From Pararhodobacter sp. CCB-MM2 (GTDB lineage: Bacteria > Pseudomonadota > Alphaproteobacteria > Rhodobacterales > Rhodobacteraceae), in contig NZ_LRRR01000011.1 of assembly GCF_001691415.1 (NCBI RefSeq), positions 60,669-124,668 on the forward strand: DNA of 64,000 bases. Reading direction: 5' to 3'. Shown here one piece after another: positions 34,609 to 43,788 of this stretch. Each line of letters begins with the position of its first letter. Position 1 is the stretch's first letter. Position numbers and translations under genes: made by a program. The notes under the pieces were generated by a model that saw nothing but the letters and a program-made list of their open reading frames with translations, had not been told where the DNA came from and searched no databases.

Positions 34609-36180
34609 TCAATAGCCGTGGATGATGCGGGCGGAGAGGTCTTCGGTCCAAAGATCGAAGCGCGCGCTGTCGTCGGTGACGTTGGAGATCAGCAGCACTG
34701 CCGACACAAAGGCGGCGAGCGAGGCGGCGAGCATGACCTTGCTCTCGAGCCGCGGGGCGGCGGGGTTGAAGGCCTGCGGCCCCTTGCCCTTGCCGCCGGT
34801 GTTCTGGCGGGTCCAGCGCTGGACGTTGGGGTTGTGCGAGACGAAGATCTTGATGCCGGCGCCGACGACTTGTCCGTAATAGGTCAGCAGCGGGAAGACG
34901 GGATGCCAACGGCCTGAGATCAGGCCGACGCCGGCCGAATGCAGGCTGCGGGTCAGGCAGATCCACAGCGCATAGATCGCGAGGAAGATCGGATCGTGGA
35001 TCAGCGCGGCGGTGCCGAAGAAAACCAGACCGAACAGCGGGGTCCACATCGACGCCTTCTGGTCCATCAGCGCCAGCCAGGTGAAGGTGCCCAGCCGTTT
35101 GCGCCCCAGTTTCAGCGCCTTGGCGCCGCCGCGGGTCATGTTGCCGAACCAGCGCTTCTGCAGGCCGACAGTATCCGCGACGAAGCCTTTGCCCGGCAGC
35201 GACTCGAGGCAATAGATCACCTCGTCGGGCACGTAGGTCACGTCCCAGCCGTTCTCGACCACCCAGCGCCAGGTCGACTTGTCGTCGCCGGTCAGCATGG
35301 TGATCTTGCCCAGCCGCTTGTGGTGCAGCACGTCTTCCAGCAGGTTCGCAGCGAAGTTGGGGTGCATCATGATCTGCGTGCGGAACATCGACCAGCGACC
35401 GGTCAGCACCAGCACCCGGCCCGACAGCGCCATCGAGGACATGTAGACATGCCGCTGGGCCATGCGCAGGCGGTACCATTCGCGAGCCAGCGTCGTGCCG
35501 GCAACCAGCGGGGTATTGTCCAGCGTCAGGGCCCCGACGCGCGGCTGGTGCAGCAGGATCGGCGCGGTGCGGCGCAGGGTACCGGGCTGAACCAGCGTAT
35601 CGCCATCCATCAGGATGCCGGGGCAATCGGGCGGCACGCCCATCTCGCGCAGCTTCGCCAGCGCATCGGCCATGGCCGAGCGTTTGCCGGTGCCGTCCTG
35701 CAGCGTGAAGGCCAGCCGGATCCCCTCGGTTCCCGGGATCGAGCGGTGGACATGGCCGATGAGCGCCATCTCGTCGGTCGAGGCGACGGCAGCCACCACG
35801 GTCCCTTGGCCCGAGTAATCGAGGATGTCCTTGAACAGGTTGCCATAGACCGCCGCATTCATCGCATCGCCCATCTTCCAGCTGAGGCAGACCACGGCGA
35901 CATGGCGGCCCTTGGCCGGCGCAGCGGCCTCGGCATCGCGGCGGATGGCGGGAAAGACGCGGCGGGTGAAGGCCCAGGCGCGCAGCATGTGGAAGCCGCC
36001 CCACGACCAGCGCCAGGCGCCGATCATCCCCATCGACGCGAGGAAGGCCGCGTCGCCGGCGATCAGCGTGCGCGGCGGGATCACGGTGAACAGCACTACC
36101 AGTGCCGTCAGCCAGGCCGTTCCGAACAGCGCGTAGCTGGACAGTGGCGACGTCCCCAGATGGATCTCGCGCGCGGCCAT
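34609..36180 (-). CDS. Alg8-like membrane glycosyltransferase (GT2 polysaccharide synthase)
   Basis: The 523-residue protein has two N-terminal and several C-terminal membrane helices around a GT2 domain. Catalytic motifs: ILMDGDTLV (Asp192 and Asp194), TGDDKSTWRW (298-306) and LQKRWFGNM (340-347). Segments such as RRLGTF/LGTFTWLALMDQKASMW and MRxxxQRHVYMSSMALSGRVLVLTGR resemble Alg8, the alginate polymerase, more than cellulose synthase. Its start overlaps the stop of the Alg44-like gene by one base (TGATG). Donor sugar is inferred to be UDP-glucuronate from the linked ugd. Confidence 0.85.
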   Translation of the reverse strand: MAAREIHLGTSPLSSYALFGTAWLTALVVLFTVIPPRTLIAGDAAFLASMGMIGAWRWSWGGFHMLRAWAFTRRVFPAIRRDAEAAAPAKGRHVAVVCLSWKMGDAMNAAVYGNLFKDILDYSGQGTVVAAVASTDEMALIGHVHRSIPGTEGIRLAFTLQDGTGKRSAMADALAKLREMGVPPDCPGILMDGDTLVQPGTLRRTAPILLHQPRVGALTLDNTPLVAGTTLAREWYRLRMAQRHVYMSSMALSGRVLVLTGRWSMFRTQIMMHPNFAANLLEDVLHHKRLGKITMLTGDDKSTWRWVVENGWDVTYVPDEVIYCLESLPGKGFVADTVGLQKRWFGNMTRGGAKALKLGRKRLGTFTWLALMDQKASMWTPLFGLVFFGTAALIHDPIFLAIYALWICLTRSLHSAGVGLISGRWHPVFPLLTYYGQVVGAGIKIFVSHNPNVQRWTRQNTGGKGKGPQAFNPAAPRLESKVMLAASLAAFVSAVLLISNVTDDSARFDLWTEDLSARIIHGY

Positions 36181-38528
36181 CACAGGCCTACCAGGCTGGA
36201 CAGGCCGGCCAACAGCCCGCCCACCTGCGCACGCAGGAAGCCCCACAGCGCGCTGGTCTGGATCGACACATCGGCCACCATCCCGGCGGGCGCCCGCAAC
36301 GGCTGCTCGGTGGTGATCTCGACGCGGGCATAGCGGTCGGCGGCAAAGACATTGTCCTGCAGGCCGGCAAATCCGCGCCAATGCGGGTTGTAGTTGAACT
36401 GCGACACGCGGCCTTCCAGACGGGTGCCATCGGCCAGCTCGACCAGCGCGCGGTCGCCCAAATCGAGGTGACGCGCCTCTTCGGCCATCACCAGCGCGTG
36501 GATCGTCGCAGCCTCGCCGCCCGTCAGCAGGGCCAGCGGTTGATCCGGCTCGGCCCATTCGCCGGCCCGCGCGCTGACGGTCTGCACGGTGCAATCGCAG
36601 GGCGACAGGATCGGCGCGCCCAGCTCGGCATCGAGGCCACCTTGTGCCATCTGCTGCAGCTCGGCCTGAAGCGAGGCGATGCGTTGATCCATGGCCGCCA
36701 GCGTGGTCGTCCCGGGCCGGATCTCGCCGCCCAGAATGCCCATCGGCGCAAGCGCGAGCACCTGCCCCAGACGATCCGAATCCGTCCGGACCCGCAGCAG
36801 GTCACTCTCGGCTTCCAGCACGCGGGCTTCCTGCTGCGCGCGTTGGCGCTGGCGCTCGGCGGTGGGAAGGCCCCCAGCCCGCAGCGCGGCCAGTTGCTGG
36901 CGCTCGATGGCGACCCGGCGCTCGGCCAGTTGCAGGGCTTCGGCCTGACGCGAGCGTTCGCCCTCGGCCCCGGCCACCGACAGGCTGGCAAGCTCGCCGG
37001 TGGCGGTGCGGCGCGCCTGCAGATCGGCCAGTTCGGCCTCCAGCGCGCGGCGGCGGTCCAGCACGTTCAGCGCCCGGCGCTCGAAATCCGAGGGGCGGAC
37101 ATAGCCCAACACATCGCCCAAGGCGACGCGCTGACCGGGCTCGATCCGCAGGGACGAAACCGTGCCGGCCACGGGAACGGCGATGCTGGTGGCGCCCACG
37201 GTCACTGCGGCATAGCGCGCGGGTACCGAGGTGAAGCTGTTCAGCGCCACGGCGCCGGCGGTGGCAAGGGCAAGGCCCGCCAGCGACAGCTGGAACCCGG
37301 TCCGGAAGCGGCGCATGCGCTCGCCGGTCTGGTGTTGGGCCTGACGGTTCTCGGTCGTGTCATTGATCAGCCGGGTCAGGGAGAGCGCGTGATCGGCGAC
37401 CACCTGATCGACGATGCGGTGCAACATCTCGGCCTGCGCGCGGTCCAGATCGACGAAGATGAACTGCTGCGCCGGTTGGCCCGGCTCGGCCTCGGCGCGA
37501 ACCTGCACGCGCATCTCGATACGCGTCACGCCCTTGCCGATCAGCAGGGTCACGTCGAACACGCGGCCTTGGCCCGGCCGCGGTTGGTAGGGCTCGGTCA
37601 GCGTGAAGCCGTTCACCGTCCAGACCGAGGTGCGCATCTCGGCGCCCTGAAGGCGCACGCTCATCGGCTCATGCACCGCGACCGCGTTCAGGTCCGGGCT
37701 ATGCGACTGCACCGGGGTCCGGGCCGGCGCGGGTTGCGGGGCCATGACCTGAACAGGCGGTTGCGGCTGACGCGGTTGCGGGGCCCGGTCGGGTTCGGGC
37801 AGGTCGAAGACCTCGGTCGCGTCGCCGGCCTCGAAGGTTGCGGGAGCAACTGGGCGCCGTTGCCGATCATAGCTGGGCGGGGTCACAAGCGGCGTCGCAG
37901 CCGGAGCCGGTGCAACGACCGGCGTGTTGGCCACAGCGGGACGCATTGTCGGCGGAGCAACGCGGGGCAGCGGTGCAGGGGCCGGCGCCTCGACGATCGG
38001 CGCGGCCTCGGCCACGGGCGCCGGTTTCCGGGCCGTGCGCGGATCTTCCCGGAAGTCGGACAGCAGAGCTTCCAGCTCCGGATCCTCGGGAGCGGCGGCC
38101 GGGGCGGACACAGGCGTGACGATCGCTGCGGGCGCAGGGGGCGTGAGCGGCGCGATGTCGGCAAGACGCTCTGGTGAGACGACCCGACCCCGCGTGTCAT
38201 AGACCGGCGGGCTGACGATCGGGGTCGGCCCTTCCGCCACAGCCCGGCCTTCCGGCTCCCGTAGCGGCTGTGGGGCCGATAGCGGTGCAGACGCACGGGC
38301 CGTCGGGAAAGAAGCCGGGCGGGACGGCGGTGCCACTTTTGCGGGATCGATCCGCGCCATGCGGTTGGGACCGTTCCGGTCATAGACCGGGGGAGTGACA
38401 ATGGGGGGCAGGCTGTGGATCTTCGCACTCGGAGCAGCACCGGACGCGTCACCCAGCCCGAGAAAATCCTCGGCATCGAAGGCGCCGTCCGCGCGGCTCC
38501 GTCCCGACTGATTGCCTGCTTGCACCAT
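36180..38528 (-). CDS. Alg44-like PilZ/HlyD polysaccharide synthase subunit with long Pro-rich N-terminus
   Basis: The 782-residue protein has three parts. Residues 1-280 are Pro/Ala-rich and contain three copies of PIV(T/S)PPVYD-like motif (42-50, 103-111, 213-221). Residues ~285-395 resemble the PilZ domain of Alg44, but the RxxxR and DxSxxG signatures are weak (VRLQGAEMRTSVWTVNGFTL). A membrane helix at ~410-432 is followed by a periplasmic HlyD-like part with coiled coil (475-600) and a barrel-sandwich (VAGTVSSLRIEPGQRVALGDVLGYV, SARAGEWAEPDQPLALL). Alg44 binds c-di-GMP to activate Alg8. The ATG at 38528 is chosen; the frame extends to a TTG at 38549. Confidence 0.8.
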   Translation of the reverse strand: MVQAGNQSGRSRADGAFDAEDFLGLGDASGAAPSAKIHSLPPIVTPPVYDRNGPNRMARIDPAKVAPPSRPASFPTARASAPLSAPQPLREPEGRAVAEGPTPIVSPPVYDTRGRVVSPERLADIAPLTPPAPAAIVTPVSAPAAAPEDPELEALLSDFREDPRTARKPAPVAEAAPIVEAPAPAPLPRVAPPTMRPAVANTPVVAPAPAATPLVTPPSYDRQRRPVAPATFEAGDATEVFDLPEPDRAPQPRQPQPPVQVMAPQPAPARTPVQSHSPDLNAVAVHEPMSVRLQGAEMRTSVWTVNGFTLTEPYQPRPGQGRVFDVTLLIGKGVTRIEMRVQVRAEAEPGQPAQQFIFVDLDRAQAEMLHRIVDQVVADHALSLTRLINDTTENRQAQHQTGERMRRFRTGFQLSLAGLALATAGAVALNSFTSVPARYAAVTVGATSIAVPVAGTVSSLRIEPGQRVALGDVLGYVRPSDFERRALNVLDRRRALEAELADLQARRTATGELASLSVAGAEGERSRQAEALQLAERRVAIERQQLAALRAGGLPTAERQRQRAQQEARVLEAESDLLRVRTDSDRLGQVLALAPMGILGGEIRPGTTTLAAMDQRIASLQAELQQMAQGGLDAELGAPILSPCDCTVQTVSARAGEWAEPDQPLALLTGGEAATIHALVMAEEARHLDLGDRALVELADGTRLEGRVSQFNYNPHWRGFAGLQDNVFAADRYARVEITTEQPLRAPAGMVADVSIQTSALWGFLRAQVGGLLAGLSSLVGL

Positions 38529-38796
38529 GACCGACCTGCACTGTCCCAAGTGACCTCGAACGGGTCACGATTGTTTCTCGTTGGGATAGGTCTGACCGGA
38601 GATCGGGGCGAGATCGGGAAAGTTTAAGGACAATTGAGGGGAGTTTCTGGCCAGATCAGCCCCAATCCCACCACATTGCCTCCTTGTGGTTGCAAGACAG
38701 CCCTGGCGCACCACCGTTTATCGACACAAGACAAACGCCAGCGCCCTCAAGGCACTGTTTCCGCAAAACGCATCGGAAAGCCGGGAATCGCCCCGT

Positions 38797-39240
38797 TCAG
38801 CCACCTTGGCGCGCGAGAACGCGCTGCCGGGCCGCTGCACTGTCATGATCAGAGACCGCCAACAGCGGCGCCAGACGCCGCAACAACGCATCCTCATCGG
38901 GATCACGCTCGTGATCGATCAGCACGATCTCCCACAGGGCCTCGAACAGCCGGACGCGCTCGGCTTCCTCCATGCCGAACTTCACCACGCGGGTGAACCG
39001 GACGATATCCGCCGCCTCCGCCTGCGCGGCTTCGCCCTGTTCGCACAGACGTTCCGCTTCGGGCAGCTCCAGCCCGAAGATCGCCTGCAGCAGCGTCACG
39101 ACCGCCAGCCGCTCCTCGGGCTTGTAGACATCATCGGCCCGCGCGGCGTCGACCAGCAGGGCGGCGACGGCAATGTCGGCGGGAACCTCGTGCCGGTTGC
39201 CGGCATCGGGACGGAAGAGACTGCGGAGAACGTCGATCAT
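38797..39240 (-). CDS. TerB-family tellurite-resistance-like protein
   Basis: A 147-residue helical protein of the TerB/DjlA-like family: EVPADIAVAALLVDAARADDVYKPEERLAVVTLL, ETLY-type acidic helix AERVRLFEALWEIVLIDHERDPDEDALLRRLAPLL. The conserved acidic residues near D-x-E in DHERDPDED may bind metal. Function is unknown; such proteins are common next to tRNA genes and in envelope-stress contexts. The start could be 39240 or 39252; neither has a strong ribosome site. A 268-bp spacer with no gene separates it from the Alg44-like gene. Confidence 0.75.
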   Translation of the reverse strand: MIDVLRSLFRPDAGNRHEVPADIAVAALLVDAARADDVYKPEERLAVVTLLQAIFGLELPEAERLCEQGEAAQAEAADIVRFTRVVKFGMEEAERVRLFEALWEIVLIDHERDPDEDALLRRLAPLLAVSDHDSAAARQRVLARQGG

Positions 39241-39367
39241 GCGGGTCAACATGCGTCGCAGGCGCGCGAACGACAAGGGCCGCTGGTGACACGGGCGCGT
39301 GAAAGGCGCGGCGATGGGAGGGTGGGCGGGGCGATGCCGCAGGCGAGCGCCGTCCCACCCGCGCAGC

Positions 39368-39390
39368 AAAAAGCCCCCACGAGGGGGGCT
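39368..39390 (-). terminator. Intrinsic terminator of the tRNA-Pro gene
   Basis: On the minus strand AGCCCCC (39390-39384) pairs with GGGGGCT (39378-39372), with a five-base loop and TTTTT after. It lies 10 bases past the tRNA 3' end. Confidence 0.8.
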
Positions 39391-39399
39391 GTTTGATCT

Positions 39400-39476
39400 T
39401 GGTCGGAGTGAGAGGATTCGAACCTCCGGCCCCTGCCTCCCGAAGACAGTGCTCTACCAAGCTGAGCTACACTCCG
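39400..39476 (-). tRNA. tRNA-Pro (anticodon CGG)
   Basis: The minus strand reads a full cloverleaf: acceptor CGGAGTG pairs with CACTCCG, the D-arm is GTAGCTCAGCTTGGTAGAG, the anticodon stem is CTGTC/GGCAG with loop TTCGGGA (anticodon CGG), and the T-arm is GGCCGGAGGTTCGAATCC. The discriminator A and CCA are encoded (39403-39400). It reads CCG proline codons. Confidence 0.95.
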
Positions 39477-39533
39477 ACCGTGGGCGCGGGATTACCCCGC
39501 CACGCGGGGCTTTGCAAGGGGCTACCGCAAGGA

Positions 39534-40556
39534 TTATGCCGCCTTTTCGCTCTCACCGGTTTCCGCGTCCTGCGCCAAATCCTGCTGCAATTCCTCCATC
39601 ACGATCGGCGCCGGCGCGGCCACCGATTCATTGCGCAACCGGGTCTGCAGAACCGGCTGGTTCTCGGACACATTGCGGCGCGATTCGCGGAACACGATGT
39701 AGAGGCCCGAGGCCACGATCAGCGAGGCCCCGGCCACCGTCCAGCGGTCCGGCGATTCGCCAAACAGGATCGCGCCATAGAATGCCGCCCAGAGGATCTG
39801 TGAATACTGCATGGGAGCCACCAACGCGGCCTCCGACCGTTTGTAGGCGCCGATCGACAGCGACATCGCCACGAAGGCCAGCGCCGCGATCACCACAACG
39901 GTCGCCAGATGCGGCAGTTCCATCGGCACATAGACCGCCGGCAGCAGCGCGCCCATGATCACCACATTCGCCAGCATCGGATAGAGCAGCAGCACGGCCG
40001 AGCGCTCGTCCGGGCCGATCTTGCGCACGATCACCCCGTTCAGCGCCGCCGTCGACGCCGACAGCAGCGCCGCCGCATGGCCAAGCCCCAGCTCGGTTCC
40101 GCCGGGGCGCAGCACCACGATCACGCCCAATAGCCCGACAATCACCGCGCCTCCGCGATGCAGGCCGACCTTCTCGCCTAGCATGGGGATCGACAGCAGC
40201 GTGATCAGCAGGGGCGAGGCGAAGAGGACGGCATAGACCTGCGCCAAAGGCAGCACCGTGAAGGCATAGAAGGCCCCGCCGGCCGAGACGACGACACAGG
40301 CCGTCCGCGTCAGTGACCACCAGGGATGAACCGCGCGCAGGGTTCCGGGCTCAGGATCGCGGATCAGCATCAGCACAAGGAAGGGGAAGCTGAACAGACC
40401 CATGTAGAACATGATCTGAAAGACCGAATAGGTCTCACCCAAGATGCGGATCAACACGTCATGCGTCGCGTAAAGGGCGAAGCCCAGCAGGGCCATCAGC
40501 GGGCCGACGGGGCCGGAATTGGCCTTGGTCGGGGCGGAGGGGGTCGTCTGGGTCAT
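39534..40556 (-). CDS. DMT-superfamily (EamA) transporter
   Basis: The 340-residue protein has ten membrane segments in two EamA repeats. The first begins PLMALLGFALYATHDVLIRILGETYSVFQIMFY and the second begins LGHAAALLSASTAALNGVIVRKIG; the family GAILFGESPDRWTVAGASLIVASGLYIVFRE is clear in the last helices. A 45-residue acidic cytoplasmic tail follows (NVSENQPVLQTRLRNESVAAP). The substrate is unknown; related proteins export amino acids or S-adenosylmethionine. Confidence 0.88.
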   Translation of the reverse strand: MTQTTPSAPTKANSGPVGPLMALLGFALYATHDVLIRILGETYSVFQIMFYMGLFSFPFLVLMLIRDPEPGTLRAVHPWWSLTRTACVVVSAGGAFYAFTVLPLAQVYAVLFASPLLITLLSIPMLGEKVGLHRGGAVIVGLLGVIVVLRPGGTELGLGHAAALLSASTAALNGVIVRKIGPDERSAVLLLYPMLANVVIMGALLPAVYVPMELPHLATVVVIAALAFVAMSLSIGAYKRSEAALVAPMQYSQILWAAFYGAILFGESPDRWTVAGASLIVASGLYIVFRESRRNVSENQPVLQTRLRNESVAAPAPIVMEELQQDLAQDAETGESEKAA

Positions 40557-40634
40557 GGGGCCGGGATCCGGTTAGTGAACAGGTTAGCGGTCTCTGGTCC
40601 CAACCTATAGCCCGGTTCCGCGATACGACAAGGG

Positions 40635-40678
40635 AGGGGGGCCAGCCCCCCTCTTCGTCCCCTGAAGGAGGGGACGAA
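40635..40678. other. Pair of adjacent hairpins in the DMT-pheT spacer
   Basis: AGGGGGGC-CA-GCCCCCCT (40635-40652) and TTCGTCCCCT-GAAGG-AGGGGACGAA (40654-40678) are two strong palindromes in tandem. Neither has a T-run. They lie upstream of the DMT transporter gene, whose start is at 40556, and next to a copy of the dispersed motif. Confidence 0.5.
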
Positions 40679-40691
40679 TTCACCCCCCCGG

Positions 40692-40715
40692 GATATTTGG
40701 GGAACAAAGATGAGG
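40692..40715 (-). repeat. Dispersed ~24-nt motif, minus-strand copy
   Basis: On the minus strand CTCATCTTTGTTCCCCAAAT precedes ATC, matching the family CAC(C/T)TTGTCNCAAATACTC with a few changes. It lies after the pheT terminator, in the same orientation as pheT. Confidence 0.45.
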
Positions 40716-40743
40716 CAGCCTGTGGGTCAGGGCGCGGGCCATG

Positions 40744-40765
40744 AAAAAGGGGCCGCGCGGGCCCC
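40744..40765 (-). terminator. Intrinsic terminator of pheT
   Basis: On the minus strand GGGGCC (40765-40760) pairs with GGCCCC (40754-40749), with a five-base loop and TTTTT (40748-40744) after. It lies 26 bases past the pheT stop. Confidence 0.75.
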
Positions 40766-40790
40766 CGTTTCGGTGTTCTGACGCGTGCGA

Positions 40791-43211
40791 TCAGCCGCGC
40801 AAGGTGCCGCCGGTGGCCTTCGAGACCTTGTCGACGATCTTGGCCGAGACGGCCTCGATGTCTTCTTCGGTCAGGGTCTTGCCCTGAGGCTGCAAGCGCA
40901 CGGTGATGGCCAGCGATTTCTTGCCTTCGCCCATCTGCGAAACCGCCTTGTCGCCCGAGAATTCGTCGAACACGCGGACGGTCTCGATCAGCGCCTTGTC
41001 GGCGCCTTGGGCGGCGTTGACGACGGCCAGCGCCTCGACCGAGGTGTCGAGGACGAAGGCGAAGTCACGCTCGACGGCCTGCAGGTCGTTGAGGACCAAA
41101 GCCGGGCGGGTGGCGGTGGCTTTCTTCGGCATCGGTGCCGCGGCGACGGAGAGGGTGAAGGCGACGGCGGCGCCCTTGATGCCGTAGGCCTTCAGCACGC
41201 GCGGATGCACTTCGCCGAAGGTTGCGAGCGCGTTCTTGCCCAGCGTCAGGCGGCCGGCGCGGCCCGGGTGGAACCAGCTGGCGACATTGCGGTCGGACTG
41301 GGTCTTGGCCGGGGCACCGATGGCGGCTAGCACGGCCTCGGCATCGGCCTTGGCGTCGAAAAGGTCGACATTGCGGCGGGCGTGATGCGGGTCACGCGGG
41401 CCGTTGGCGCCGATCAAAAGGCCGGTCGCGTGGATCTCCTGCTCACCGGGCTCGCCGCCATGGAAGACCGGGCCCAGCTCAAAGAGCGCGATGTCCATGA
41501 AGCCGCGCGCCTGATTGCGGGCGGCGGCCTGCAGCAGGCCGGGCAGCAGGTCCGGGCGCATATGTGTCATCTCGCTGGAGATCGGATTCTCCAGCTTCAG
41601 CGCGTCCTCACCGCCCCCGAACAGCGCGGCCGAGGCGGCGTCGATGAAGGAATAGGTCACGCATTCATGGTAGCCGAGCGCGGCCAGCGTCCGGCGCATC
41701 AGCCGCTCGCGCTTTTGCAGCGGCGTGAGGATCGGCACAGGCACACCCGATTGCGGGCGGGCCATCGGCTTGCCCTCGAGTTTCGTGAGCGAGACGACGC
41801 GGGCGACTTCCTCGACGAGGTCGGCGTCGCCCAGCACGTCCGGACGCCAGCTCGGCGGGGTCGCGCGGTCGCCGTTCAGCCTGAAGCCGAGGCTTTCGAG
41901 GATCGTGCGCTGCTGGGCCTCGGGGATGTCCATGCCGACGAGGCTGGAGCAGCGGGCGGCGTCGAAGCGGTAGTCGCGGGTCGTATCCGGCACCGCGCCG
42001 TCGCTGACGACCTCCGAGGCCTCACCGCCGCAGAGATCGAGGATCATGCGGGTCGCGAGTTCCAGCCCCGGCAGGGTGAACTCCGGGTCCACGCCACGCT
42101 CGAAGCGGTAGCGGGCATCGGAGTTGATCTTCAGTGCGCGGCCGGTGGTGGCGATGGTGATCGGGTCCCAATAGGCCGATTCGAGGAAGACATCGACGGT
42201 CTCCTCGGTGCAGCCCGAATGCTCGCCGCCCATGATGCCGGCGATGGATTCGACGCCCGATGCATCGGAAATCGCCATCATCCCCGGCTTCAGCGCATAG
42301 GTCTTGCCGTCGAGCGCGAGGATCTCCTCGCCGCCCGCTGCCGGATGGATACGCAGCGCGCCGCCCTGCACCTTGGCCACGTCGAAGACATGGAGCGGGC
42401 GATTGTAGGCGAAGGTGAAGAAATTGGTGACGTCGACCAGAGCCGAGATCGGACGCAGGCCGATGGCCTTCAGCCGCTGCTGCAGCCATTTCGGCGAGGG
42501 GCCGTTCTTCACGCCGCGGATGACGCGACCGGCGAAATAGGGGCAGCCCTTGTCCTTCAGCGCAGGGTCGATGGTCACGGTGACGGGGCTGGCGAAGGTG
42601 CCCGCAACCGGGGTCACGTCCAAGGCCTTCAGCGTGCCGAGGCCCCGCGCGGCCAGATCACGGGCAACGCCGCGCACACCCAGCGCATCGGGGCGGTTCG
42701 GGGTGATCTTGATGTAGATCATCGGGTCGTTGAGGCCCGCATAGTCGATATAGCGCATGCCGAGCGGCGCATCGGACGGCAGCTCGATGATGCCGTCATG
42801 GTCTTCGGACAGCTCCAGCTCGCGCTCGGAACACATCATCCCGTTCGAGGCCTGGCCACGGATCACGCCCGGCTTCAGGTCGACGCCGGTGCCGGGGACA
42901 TGCGTGCCGACCGGGGCGAAGACGCCGACGAGGCCGGTGCGCGCGTTCGGCGCACCGCAGACGACCTGCACTTCCTCGACCTTGCCGCCCGGACCATCGG
43001 GCAGGGTTTCGACACGGCAGAGGTTCAGCTTGTCCGCATCGGGATGCTTCACCGCTTCGGCGATCTTGGCGATACGAAACGCGCCCAGAGTGGCGGCGGG
43101 ATCCGCCACCTCCTCGACCTCGAGGCCCAGATCGGTCAACGCCTCGACGATCTCATCGAGCGTGGCCTCGGTTTCCAGGTGCTCCTTGAGCCAGGACAGG
43201 GTGAATTTCAT
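40791..43211 (-). CDS. pheT: Phenylalanine-tRNA ligase beta subunit
   Basis: The 806-residue beta subunit begins MKFTLSWLKEHLETEATLDEI. It has the EMAP/tRNA-binding domain (LCRVETLPDGPGGKVEEVQVVCGAPNARTG), the B3/B4 editing domain (GCPYFAGRVIRGVKNGPSPKWLQQRL), the B5 fold, the synthetase-like core (RDYRFDAARCSSLVGMDI..LGFRLNGD) and a C-terminal ferredoxin-like anticodon-binding domain (RPALVLNDLQAVERDFAFVLD). It forms the alpha2-beta2 enzyme with PheS. Unlike most bacteria, pheS is not adjacent but 5.7 kb upstream on the same strand. Confidence 0.96.
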   Translation of the reverse strand: MKFTLSWLKEHLETEATLDEIVEALTDLGLEVEEVADPAATLGAFRIAKIAEAVKHPDADKLNLCRVETLPDGPGGKVEEVQVVCGAPNARTGLVGVFAPVGTHVPGTGVDLKPGVIRGQASNGMMCSERELELSEDHDGIIELPSDAPLGMRYIDYAGLNDPMIYIKITPNRPDALGVRGVARDLAARGLGTLKALDVTPVAGTFASPVTVTIDPALKDKGCPYFAGRVIRGVKNGPSPKWLQQRLKAIGLRPISALVDVTNFFTFAYNRPLHVFDVAKVQGGALRIHPAAGGEEILALDGKTYALKPGMMAISDASGVESIAGIMGGEHSGCTEETVDVFLESAYWDPITIATTGRALKINSDARYRFERGVDPEFTLPGLELATRMILDLCGGEASEVVSDGAVPDTTRDYRFDAARCSSLVGMDIPEAQQRTILESLGFRLNGDRATPPSWRPDVLGDADLVEEVARVVSLTKLEGKPMARPQSGVPVPILTPLQKRERLMRRTLAALGYHECVTYSFIDAASAALFGGGEDALKLENPISSEMTHMRPDLLPGLLQAAARNQARGFMDIALFELGPVFHGGEPGEQEIHATGLLIGANGPRDPHHARRNVDLFDAKADAEAVLAAIGAPAKTQSDRNVASWFHPGRAGRLTLGKNALATFGEVHPRVLKAYGIKGAAVAFTLSVAAAPMPKKATATRPALVLNDLQAVERDFAFVLDTSVEALAVVNAAQGADKALIETVRVFDEFSGDKAVSQMGEGKKSLAITVRLQPQGKTLTEEDIEAVSAKIVDKVSKATGGTLRG

Positions 43212-43363
43212 CGCCAGACCTTCAGTTCACTGTTCGGCGTCCTGTTAGCCGATCCTGTCGCGCAAGGAAAGCCGGGGCTTGGCGGCATGCGGTCACGGAA
43301 AGGACTGGCCTGAGGCCGCCGTGTCGCGCAAGCTGGGCTGTCCCCTGTTTCCGGAGCGTGCCC

Positions 43364-43774
43364 GTGTCCCTCACCCCTCCCCGCCCCGCCTATCGCCATC
43401 CTGCGGTGGCCATTCTTGCCGCGGCGATCTGGATCGCGCTCAGCGAGTTCCTGCGCAACGAATTCCTGTTCAAATCCTATTGGCAGCGCCACTACGCCGA
43501 CCTGGGCCTGCAATTTCCCGATGCGGCACTCAATGGTGCGGCTTGGGGGCTGTGGTCGCTCTGCCTCGCGGCGCTGATCTGGATGCTGCTCAAACGCTTC
43601 TCGTTGATCGAGGCCACGGGCGTTGCCTGGTTCGCAGGATTCCTGATGATGTGGGTGGTGACCGGGAACCTCGGCGTGCTGCCCTTCGCCCTGTTGCTCT
43701 GGGCCGTGCCGCTCAGCCTGATCGAGGTCGTCCTCGCCGCGCTGATCGTGCATTTCTGGCCCCGCGCGGATTGA
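43364..43774 (+). CDS. Small four-helix membrane protein of unknown function
   Basis: A 136-residue protein with four hydrophobic segments: AVAILAAAIWIALSEFL, GAAWGLWSLCLAALIWMLL, GVAWFAGFLMMWVVTGNLGVL and ALLLWAVPLSLIEVVLAALIVHFW. I do not recognise the family. The start GTG at 43364 is used since GGAG is seven bases upstream; GTG at 43358 is too close to it. It lies divergent from pheT and converges with the TrcR gene through a shared terminator. Codon use is typical of the genome. Confidence 0.7.
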   Translation: MSLTPPRPAYRHPAVAILAAAIWIALSEFLRNEFLFKSYWQRHYADLGLQFPDAALNGAAWGLWSLCLAALIWMLLKRFSLIEATGVAWFAGFLMMWVVTGNLGVLPFALLLWAVPLSLIEVVLAALIVHFWPRAD

Positions 43775-43788
43775 TCCGCCAAACGCAA

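Noticed and set aside
36102..38177. 691-residue plus-strand frame across the Alg44-like gene
   Set aside because: Arg/Gly/His-rich antisense frame of the Pro/Ala-rich coding strand, with no ribosome site or domain.
41382..43313. 643-residue open frame antisense to pheT
   Set aside because: Shadow frame; pheT accounts for the region fully.
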